Source of the DNA: Chloroflexota bacterium | GTDB taxonomy: Bacteria; Chloroflexota; Anaerolineae; Anaerolineales; Anaerolineaceae | DNA: 7,828 bases | NCBI GenBank assembly: GCA_021796375.1 | Contig: JAJYJF010000093.1 | Location: forward strand, 1-7,828 | Direction of reading: 5' to 3' | In this document: positions 1 through 4,893 of the stretch, in pieces | Numbering within the stretch: the stretch's first letter is position 1 | How the letters are laid out: the number at the start of each line of letters is the position of its first letter | Position numbers and translations under genes: made by a program | Notes under the pieces: generated by a model | The model's database searches: none | What the model saw: only the letters and a program-made list of their open reading frames with translations | What the model was told of the DNA's origin: nothing

Positions 1-103
1 GCGCAGCGGCCATGCCCGCAGGACCAGCCCCCAGGATGAGCACCTTCACGGGTTTCTGTGTGGACGAGGACCCATCGGCTAACCCGGTGAAATTGAAATC
101 CAT
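1..103 (-). CDS. FAD/NAD(P)-binding oxidoreductase, N-terminal fragment (thioredoxin-reductase type likely)
   Basis: Only the first 34 codons lie in the window; the gene continues past base 1. After a short polar N-terminal extension (residues 1-18) comes a hydrophobic beta strand (VKVLIL, 19-24) and the dinucleotide-binding loop GAGPAG (25-30) followed by MAAA. This is the Rossmann start typical of FAD-dependent pyridine-nucleotide oxidoreductases. The GPAG form with a following small-residue helix fits thioredoxin-disulfide reductases best, but 34 residues cannot separate these from related flavoproteins. Start choice: there are ATGs at 109 and 103. The ribosome-binding sequence AGAGGAG lies only 2 bases before the first but 8 bases before the second, so 103 is preferred. 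The gene is read divergently from the DUF309 gene, with about 150 bp between them. No convincing promoter was found for it; AT-rich stretches at 125-155 are candidates only. Confidence 0.7.
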   Translation of the reverse strand, partial: MDFNFTGLADGSSSTQKPVKVLILGAGPAGMAAA

Positions 104-199
104 CGACATCACTCCTCTTTCATTTCATAAGTTTATTTCTTCTGCATTTATTAGATCGTGAATCTGCTGAAAAGTTGCAGGCTGTTTCAGGTTCCGGAT

Positions 200-227
200 T
201 TGCATCCCGCCTTACCCCGGCTAAAAT
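200..227 (+). promoter_or_regulatory. Putative sigma70-type promoter of the DUF309 gene
   Basis: TTGCAT (200-205), a 16-bp spacer and TAAAAT (222-227) resemble a -35/-10 pair. The predicted start near 234 leaves a leader of about 20 nt before ATG 254. A perfect 10-bp palindrome, AATCATGATT (230-239), lies over the predicted start site and could be an operator. This is sequence resemblance only. Confidence 0.4.
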
Positions 228-253
228 ACAATCATGATTATAAACCGTCCTTC

Positions 254-685
254 ATGGCGTGGATCCGGCAGCGCATGCACGAAACCCCCGGATCTGCCCT
301 GAGCGCTGGGGCGATCCACCCGGAAGCCGAGCATGGGATCCGCTTGTTTAATTCGCAGCGGTACTTCGAAGCCCATGAGGCCCTCGAGACAGCCTGGCGA
401 GAAGAACCGGGGCCGATCCGCGAGCTGTACCAGGGGATACTCCAGGTCGCGGTGGCCTATTATCAAATCCAGCGGGGAAACTACGTTGGGGCGCGGAAAA
501 TGTTCAACCGCTGCCGCCGGTGGCTTGCGCCTTTCCCGGACGTGGTTTCCGGGATAGACTTGCTGCAGTTCCGCGCGGATTTCAGCCAGGTGGAGGCCAG
601 CCTGATCCGCCTGGGACCCGGCCGCGCTTCGAAGGTCGACCCCCACCTCATGAAGCCGGTCCCCCGCAGGGATACCGGCAGGTAG
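254..685 (+). CDS. DUF309-family helical protein
   Basis: A 143-residue product assigned to DUF309 from its family signature. That consists of GIRLFN (28-33), a Y-F-E-A-H-E segment with the His-Glu pair at 41-42 and a following ALETAWREE, then YQGILQVAVAYYQIQRGN (59-76) and GA (79-80) before an Arg-rich helix. Known proteins of this family are small, all-helical and of unknown function; the conserved His/Glu and the Gly-Gln motif look like a binding or catalytic surface, but no activity is established. Start choice: the frame is open upstream to a GTG at 158, but ATG 254 sits just after a promoter-like sequence and gives a normal family length; ATG 275 is also possible. No clear Shine-Dalgarno sequence precedes any of these. 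The gene stands alone. A 6-bp hairpin overlaps its stop codon. Confidence 0.82.
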   Translation: MAWIRQRMHETPGSALSAGAIHPEAEHGIRLFNSQRYFEAHEALETAWREEPGPIRELYQGILQVAVAYYQIQRGNYVGARKMFNRCRRWLAPFPDVVSGIDLLQFRADFSQVEASLIRLGPGRASKVDPHLMKPVPRRDTGR

Positions 686-716
686 GGTTTTCCCTACAGC
701 CGCATACGGGATTCCC
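682..716 (+). promoter_or_regulatory. Two dyad sites upstream of the small-RNA promoter
   Basis: GTAGGG-TTTT-CCCTAC (682-697) is a perfect 6-bp inverted repeat overlapping the DUF309 stop codon. A second, shorter dyad, GGGA-T-TCCC (708-716), has its centre about 22 bp further on, roughly two helical turns. They lie about 78 and 56 bp upstream of the predicted RNA start at about 768, a usual place for activator sites. The first could instead be a weak hairpin ending the DUF309 transcript, but no T-run follows it. Confidence 0.35.
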
Positions 717-732
717 CCATTGATGCGCCGCC

Positions 733-761
733 TTGCGCGAGGATATACTGTATTTGATATA
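733..761 (+). promoter_or_regulatory. Promoter of the small RNA
   Basis: TTGCGC (733-738), a 17-bp spacer and GATATA (756-761) form a sigma70-like pair. The expected start, about 7 bases downstream, falls at the GGGAAGG immediately before the long closing stem of the RNA. The stretch 742-761 is locally AT-rich within GC-rich surroundings. Confidence 0.5.
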
Positions 762-767
762 CGGTTG

Positions 768-900
768 GGAAGGTGCTCGGCCAGGAAATTTACTAGGGGT
801 CCACGAAGGGGAGGAGCAAGGAACCGGAGTGGAATGGCGGAGCACCTTAGTATTTAATCAGCTTTGAATAGAACCGGCGGTCTCGCCGGTTCTATTTTTT
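768..900 (+). ncRNA. Orphan structured small RNA, class not recognised
   Basis: An intergenic unit of about 130 nt with a promoter in front and a terminator at the end. The outer stem AAGGTGCTC (770-778) pairs perfectly with GAGCACCTT (840-848). Inside a G-G mismatch, GCCA (780-783) pairs with TGGC (835-838). After a 16-nt one-sided internal loop, TCCAC (800-804) pairs with GTGGA (829-833), closing a 24-nt loop (805-828) in which 21 bases are purines. GGA occurs seven times (768, 784, 810, 813, 820, 826, 831), mostly in predicted unpaired parts. No gene follows on this strand; the next gene is convergent, so this is not a riboswitch for a downstream gene. I compared it by eye with SRP RNA, T-box, tRNA and several common riboswitch cores and found no match. 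Function is unknown; a role in titrating an RNA-binding protein is one hypothesis. Confidence 0.6.
868..900 (+). terminator. Rho-independent terminator of the small RNA
   Basis: A perfect 12-bp stem (868-879 with 884-895), loop GTCT, then a run of T to 900. On the minus strand the hairpin is followed by TCAAAG rather than T's, so it should work mainly for plus-strand transcription, although it may also protect the 3' end of the convergent cyclase message whose stop codon is at 901-903. Confidence 0.88.
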
Positions 901-1539
901 CTAGCCGTTGCGCATGAGCACCGCCCGGGCGGGCGCCCCTTCCGCCCCGCCCAATTTGACGGGGAGGCAGGCGAGCTGGTACTGCCCCGGCTGGACGGCC
1001 GACAGGTTCAATCCCTCGATGATGACGACGCTGGCCGCCAGGAGGGTTTCATGCGCCGGCCGGCTCTGCTTGTAGGGCGCGATCGACAGGTAATCGATCC
1101 CAACCAGCTTCACCCCGCGCTCGACCAGCGCCTGCGCGCCGCTGGCGTCGACGGCCACGAAATCCGGTTGAAAGGCTGAGCCAAACTTCGCCCAGTAGGA
1201 CGAGTTCCGGGTTTTGAAGAGCACCCGGGTCGTCCCGGGCGGGATGGATGCCGCTTCGACGACCTGCCGGTCCAGCACGTTCACCGAATCCGCAACCTGA
1301 ATGACTTCCGCCGTCCCGATCAGGACCTCCAGCGAGAGGGTATCCACCTTTGCCCCTTCCATCAAAAAGTGGAAAGGCGCGTCGACGTGGGTGCCGGTAT
1401 GCGCGCCCATGTTGATATCGGATACGTTCGAATTTGCCCCATCTTCTATTTTGTTCACCCGGTGAATATCCGCCGGCGGATTCCCTGGCCAGATGGGTAA
1501 ATTCTGGTCAACGGTAACTGACACATCCCAAATTTGCAT
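901..1539 (-). CDS. Cyclase-family metal-dependent hydrolase (kynurenine formamidase-like)
   Basis: A 212-residue cytosolic enzyme of the cyclase family (PF04199), which includes kynurenine formamidase and isatin hydrolase; these hydrolyse amide or lactam-like bonds using Zn or Mn. The signature HTGTHVDAPFHF has His47, His51, Asp53 and His57. VGID (146-149) precedes a second conserved set, His163 in PAHETLL and Glu175 in IIEGLNL, matching the remaining metal ligands of the family. The C-terminal LPVKLGGAEGAPARAVL is also typical, so all key residues appear intact. There is no signal peptide. Start choice: GGGAGGG abuts a double ATG; the second (1539) gives 3-4 bases of spacing and is preferred, while 1542 or TTG 1551 would add 1 or 4 residues. 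The substrate cannot be told from the sequence, and no tryptophan-pathway gene is nearby. It may be co-transcribed with the capA-like gene upstream. Confidence 0.85.
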   Translation of the reverse strand: MQIWDVSVTVDQNLPIWPGNPPADIHRVNKIEDGANSNVSDINMGAHTGTHVDAPFHFLMEGAKVDTLSLEVLIGTAEVIQVADSVNVLDRQVVEAASIPPGTTRVLFKTRNSSYWAKFGSAFQPDFVAVDASGAQALVERGVKLVGIDYLSIAPYKQSRPAHETLLAASVVIIEGLNLSAVQPGQYQLACLPVKLGGAEGAPARAVLMRNG

Positions 1540-1586
1540 CATCCCTCCCAATCACACTTCCCTCTGGTTAGCCCGATAAGATCCAT

Positions 1587-1605
1587 ATGCACGTATTGCA
1601 TTTTA
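1587..1605 (-). promoter_or_regulatory. Possible promoter and operator of the cyclase gene
   Basis: On the minus strand TAAAAT (1605-1600) resembles a -10 element, but no good -35 stands 16-18 bp upstream. Overlapping it and reaching the expected start is ATGCA-N5-TGCAT (1587-1601), a perfect 5-bp dyad, placed as a repressor site would be. Weak support. Confidence 0.25.
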
Positions 1606-1648
1606 TCCGATGTCGGGGTGATGTGCTGCCCATCCGGCCCGAGGAAAT

Positions 1649-3490
1649 TTACCAGCCGCTGGCTTTGAAGACGTCCTCCAGCAGCGACTGCCGCTCCGCA
1701 TCCGTCATCGGTCGCGGCTTGGCGTAATCCTCCAGCATCGCGGTGAGCAGGACCGTCCCCAGGTAGCGGCCATTGTAGAAAATATGCCGGTCGATAAATT
1801 CTCGCTCCGTCCCGTAGACCCGCCTGCCAGCGATGATCGGGGCCATCTGGTCGAAGAACAGGTTTCCCAGCCCGTAGTGGATCAGGTTGCCCTGATCGAA
1901 CTCGAGCGTCTGCGGGAAATGCGCCTGGCTGCCGCTGACGATCACCGCGCCGGCTTCTGACAGCTTGCGGAAGTCCCTTACCTGCGCCGGCCCGGGGATG
2001 TAGGTGTAGGATTCGTTGTACTGGAAGGTCGCGATGGTTAAATATCCCTCGGACTTCAGCCGGGAGATCTCACCGGCCTCCCAATTCAGGTCGCAGGGCG
2101 CAGCGCCGCCTTCGGTCGCGGTCGCCCAGTCGTAATCCGGCCCGGGCGGATTGCAGCCGATGAAAGCGATCTTGTTGCCGTGGTTTTCGATCAGGAGCGG
2201 CTTGCGGGCCTCCTCCAGATTCCTTCCCCCGGCGAAATATTGAATGTGAGCTTGATCGTAAAGATCCAGGGTATGGTAGAAAGCCTTGCGCCCCCAATCA
2301 TTCAGATGGTTTCCAGACAGCTCCACCACGTTGACCCCAACATCTTGTAGAAGCTGCAAATATTCAGGCCGGCTGCAGAACTGCAGGCTGATCTGGTTGG
2401 GGTTCCCCGGCGGGCAGCTGGGGTCGAATGAAACCTCGTTGCTGACGTGGGTGATATCCGCGTCGCGGAGCCAATCCCGGATGTCCCGCCCCGGGTAGAG
2501 CACGCCCTTGGTGTCCATCTTCCAGGCGGTCGCGCGGACGAGCGCTGTGACCCCGGTCATGACCACCGTGGTCATTTTGGAGGGGTCGCGGTTCAGATCA
2601 GCCCAGCCGAAAGAGGTCGGTGAGCCGATCAGGCGGTCGAAGGCCGCCTCCCGGTCCGCCGGGCCGCTGAGCGCGAACCGGACGGACAGCGGGTAGGCCG
2701 ACGCATCGAAGCTCCAATCGTACGGAGATTTTCCATCGATGGCCAGGACCTTCCAGCGCGGCTCGAGCGCATCAAAGGGCAGGATTGCCCAGCCCGCAAG
2801 GTCTTTCCAGGCCGCATCCAGCAGGTCGGCTGCCGGGAGAACCCTTACAGCCTCCGCCGAGGCAGGGCCAAGGATGGATTCCATGGCTGCTTTCGTGCCT
2901 GGATCTACCAGGATCGGGTGACCCGAAAAAACCGTCGGGGCGCTCCCGGTCCAGGCGGCCTTTAAATCGGCCAGGCTGACCCCGTCGGTGATGGTCGGGA
3001 ACGGAGCTGCCAGGGCGTAAATCCACTCCGCGCTCAGGTAAGCTTTTTGCCCCTCCGGGATGTCTGCCACCAGGCCGATTCGCAATGAATCCGGCTGGGG
3101 TTGGTCGGTCCGGCTGAACCGCGCCGGAAGCGCCAGCCCGGCCTGCAGAGATGCGGGCGCGGGTGGAGATACCCACAGCGTGAACCCGGGATCGGGCGTC
3201 GCGCTGGGGAGCGGGGTCGGCGCCGCGCGGGTGAGGGTTTGTGTGGGTCTCGCGGCAAGAGTTGGCGGTATTTTGTTCTGCGGGGGATTGGCGGTCGCGC
3301 ACGAGCTGGCGAGAAGGCCCAGCACAGCCGCGGCGGCCGCGATTCGCAGGGACGCGGCTGGCGCGGCGTGCAGGTTTCTCGATCCCCTCCCCATCCTCTT
3401 CTCCCCGCTGCGCGAGGACTCTGGGAGAACGGGGAGCGGGCCGGGAGTGCGGGCGGATAACAATTTATCGATAAGGTTGGCCAGCCTCAT
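1649..3490 (-). CDS. CapA-family lipoprotein with an N-terminal PstS-like region
   Basis: A 613-residue predicted lipoprotein. A hydrophobic alanine-rich segment ends in LLASSC (lipobox, Cys64), followed by a Pro/Thr-rich linker (about 65-105). Residues about 115-275 resemble phosphate-type ABC binding proteins: YALAAPFP, then VSLADLKAAWTG, WAILPFDAL and YPLSVRF. From about 305 to the end is a CapA/PGA_cap metallophosphatase-like domain (PF09587) with SNE (350-352), GNHLNDWG (393-400) and GLGNLFF (540-546). Usual metal residues differ: GD is GV (313-314), HWGxE is FQYNE (489-493) and GHHPH is GSQAH (520-524). Start choice: GGGAGGG five bases before ATG 3490 plus a promoter at 3544 favour 3490. 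ATG 3394, with GGGGAG six bases before it, would give a normal-length signal peptide (Cys32); ATG 3532 lacks a site. The substrate is unknown; a role in cell-surface polymers is only suggested by the family name. Confidence 0.8.
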   Translation of the reverse strand: MRLANLIDKLLSARTPGPLPVLPESSRSGEKRMGRGSRNLHAAPAASLRIAAAAAVLGLLASSCATANPPQNKIPPTLAARPTQTLTRAAPTPLPSATPDPGFTLWVSPPAPASLQAGLALPARFSRTDQPQPDSLRIGLVADIPEGQKAYLSAEWIYALAAPFPTITDGVSLADLKAAWTGSAPTVFSGHPILVDPGTKAAMESILGPASAEAVRVLPAADLLDAAWKDLAGWAILPFDALEPRWKVLAIDGKSPYDWSFDASAYPLSVRFALSGPADREAAFDRLIGSPTSFGWADLNRDPSKMTTVVMTGVTALVRATAWKMDTKGVLYPGRDIRDWLRDADITHVSNEVSFDPSCPPGNPNQISLQFCSRPEYLQLLQDVGVNVVELSGNHLNDWGRKAFYHTLDLYDQAHIQYFAGGRNLEEARKPLLIENHGNKIAFIGCNPPGPDYDWATATEGGAAPCDLNWEAGEISRLKSEGYLTIATFQYNESYTYIPGPAQVRDFRKLSEAGAVIVSGSQAHFPQTLEFDQGNLIHYGLGNLFFDQMAPIIAGRRVYGTEREFIDRHIFYNGRYLGTVLLTAMLEDYAKPRPMTDAERQSLLEDVFKASGW

Positions 3491-3543
3491 AGAATCCCTC
3501 CCGGCAAGATGCATATTTGCACCACAAATCATTCGGTGGGTAT

Positions 3544-3573
3544 ATTATCCGCCCTCGGGCCGGCCTGTGTCAA
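3544..3573 (-). promoter_or_regulatory. Strong sigma70-type promoter of the capA-like gene
   Basis: Reading the minus strand, TTGACA (3573-3568) is a perfect -35, followed by an 18-bp spacer and GATAAT (3549-3544). The predicted start is near 3537, leaving a leader of about 47 nt before ATG 3490. This is the best promoter match in the window. Confidence 0.75.
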
Positions 3574-3608
3574 TCCGCTTAAACGCGAGGGATCGGGTTC
3601 TGCTCCAC

Positions 3609-3642
3609 CCTGATAGCTCCTGATAGGTTTCCTCCTTATAAT
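3609..3642 (+). promoter_or_regulatory. Promoter of the thiolase gene with a tandem repeat in the -35 region
   Basis: TATAAT (3637-3642) is a perfect -10, but no good -35 stands 16-18 bp upstream. Instead CCTGATAG occurs twice, at 3609-3616 and 3619-3626, exactly 10 bp apart, so both copies face the same side of the helix. A weak -35 with a tandem site suggests activator control. The expected start is about 3649, with a leader of about 27 nt. Confidence 0.5.
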
Positions 3643-3675
3643 GATAAAAACAACTGGAAAACAAGGGATGGATCG

Positions 3676-4827
3676 ATGCGCGAAGTTGCCATTTTGGGGA
3701 TCGGCCAGACAAGGGTCGACGAGCACTGGGATAAATCGCTCAAAGAGCTGGCTGGAGAAGCCGTCTTTGAAGCCTTGAAAGACGCCCGCCGCGAATCGGT
3801 GGACGCAGTTTTCGTCGGGAATATGATGTCTGGGTCGGCAAATCACCAGCAGCATCTCGGCGCCCTGATCGCGGATTGGGTCGGCCTGCGGTATTCAGAG
3901 GCGATGCGGGTGGAAGCCGCCTGCGGGTCCGGCGGGGCGGCATTTCGCTCCGGGCTGATGGCGGTTGGCTCGGGCGCGGTCGAGAGCGCGGTGGTGGTCG
4001 GGGTCGAGAAAATGACCGACAGCCCCGGCGATGAGATCACCGCGGCCCTGGCAACCGCCGCGGACGCGGATTACGAAGCCGATATGGGGCTTTCCTTCGT
4101 CGCCCTCAACGCGCTGATCATGCAGCGCTACCTGCATGAGTACGGCTGGAAGCATGCCGACTTTGCCCCCTTCTCGATCAACGCCCATCGCAACGCGCTG
4201 GAGAACCCGTTCGCGCGCTTCCACGAAGCGATCACCGAAGCAGATTACCACAAGGCGCCGATGGTTGCCGATCCCATCAATCTGATGGACGCCTCCCCGA
4301 TGGGGGACGGCGCCGCCGCGGTCGTCCTCGTCCCGGCCGATTCCATCCGTGGCGGCGCGACAATCACCGTGGCCGGCTCCGGGTCTTCGACCGATACCCT
4401 GGCCGTTCAGGACCGCCAGGATGCCCTGTGGTTGTCTGCCGCCTACCGCTCCGCGAAGCAGGCCTACGACCAGGCGGGGATTTCCCGGGAACAGATCGAT
4501 GTTTTTGAATCGCACGACGCTTTCTCCATCATGGCGGCGCTCTCCCTCGAAGCCTGCGGTTTCGCGGAGCGCGGTCAGGCGCCCCGGCTGGCCCTGGAAG
4601 GGGCGATTTTACCGACCGGCCGGATCCCGATTGCCACGCGCGGCGGGCTGAAGGCGCGCGGCCATCCGGTAGGCGCCACCGGCATGTACCAGATCGTCGA
4701 GATCGCGCAGCAGCTCCGCGGGCAGGCCGGCGCCACCCAGGTGCCGGATGCCATTTATGGGATGGCGCAGAACATCGGCGGGAGCGGCTCCAACATCGTC
4801 ACCCACATCCTCAAACGCGGAAATTAA
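3676..4827 (+). CDS. Thiolase-superfamily protein (SCP-x / archaeal acetyl-CoA acetyltransferase type)
   Basis: A 383-residue cytosolic protein of the thiolase superfamily, whose members condense or cleave acyl-CoAs. It starts REVAILGIGQTRV. The nucleophile is Cys83 in EAACGSGGAAF; further motifs are MGDGAAAVV, ESHDAFS with His280, and GGLKARGHPVGATG with His330. The second catalytic Cys of classical thiolases is missing: the C-terminal loop reads AQNIGGSGSN. This pattern fits the SCP-x-like and archaeal thiolases rather than FadA/PhaA. In archaea such thiolases work with HMG-CoA synthase and a DUF35 OB-fold protein; neither gene is adjacent here, so pathway assignment (mevalonate start, fatty-acid or sterol-like side-chain breakdown) is open. 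ATG 3676 has AAGGGA seven bases upstream. The gene is monocistronic, with its own promoter and terminator, and divergent from the capA-like gene. Confidence 0.88.
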   Translation: MREVAILGIGQTRVDEHWDKSLKELAGEAVFEALKDARRESVDAVFVGNMMSGSANHQQHLGALIADWVGLRYSEAMRVEAACGSGGAAFRSGLMAVGSGAVESAVVVGVEKMTDSPGDEITAALATAADADYEADMGLSFVALNALIMQRYLHEYGWKHADFAPFSINAHRNALENPFARFHEAITEADYHKAPMVADPINLMDASPMGDGAAAVVLVPADSIRGGATITVAGSGSSTDTLAVQDRQDALWLSAAYRSAKQAYDQAGISREQIDVFESHDAFSIMAALSLEACGFAERGQAPRLALEGAILPTGRIPIATRGGLKARGHPVGATGMYQIVEIAQQLRGQAGATQVPDAIYGMAQNIGGSGSNIVTHILKRGN

Positions 4828-4842
4828 TCTTCGCAGACCAGG

Positions 4843-4870
4843 CCGGGCGCGCAATCGGCGCCCGGTTTTT
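4843..4870 (+). terminator. Rho-independent terminator of the thiolase gene
   Basis: CCGGGCGC (4843-4850) pairs with GCGCCCGG (4858-4865) across a 7-nt loop and is followed by TTTTT (4866-4870). It lies 15 bp after the thiolase stop codon and ends 23 bp before the next start codon, so the next gene needs its own promoter. Confidence 0.88.
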
Positions 4871-4880
4871 GATTCTGTGG

Positions 4881-4886
4881 TTTAAT
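4881..4886 (+). promoter_or_regulatory. Possible -10 element for a leaderless AlkZ-related transcript
   Basis: TTTAAT ends 7 bases before ATG 4894, no Shine-Dalgarno sequence is present, and a terminator lies directly upstream. That spacing would start transcription at or next to the A of the ATG, giving a leaderless message. No -35 match is visible (its place is taken by the terminator stem), so this is tentative. Confidence 0.3.
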
Positions 4887-4893
4887 AGAACGC

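Noticed and set aside
648..845. 65-codon minus-strand ORF across the small-RNA region
   Set aside because: It overlaps the promoter and RNA stems, has low-complexity content and no start signal.
824..848. T-box-like string (GAGTGGAATGGCGG) in the small RNA
   Set aside because: The invariant TGGNACC core is not present and no aminoacyl-tRNA synthetase or amino-acid gene follows.
768..848. SRP RNA or tRNA
   Set aside because: The SRP core (GGTCAGG with GGAAGCAGC) and the tRNA T-loop and acceptor pattern are absent.
868..900. Fully bidirectional terminator serving the cyclase gene too
   Set aside because: On the minus strand the hairpin is followed by TCAAAG, without a T-run, so intrinsic termination in that direction is not supported.
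3060..3623. 187-codon plus-strand ORF opposite the start of the capA-like gene
   Set aside because: It is antisense to a protein with clear family motifs and a signal peptide. Its translation is low-complexity Arg/Gly/Ala as expected from GC-rich shadow frames, and it covers both promoters of the divergent pair.
3895..4515. 206-codon minus-strand ORF inside the thiolase gene
   Set aside because: Antisense shadow of a gene with all its catalytic motifs; no ribosome-binding site or recognisable domain.
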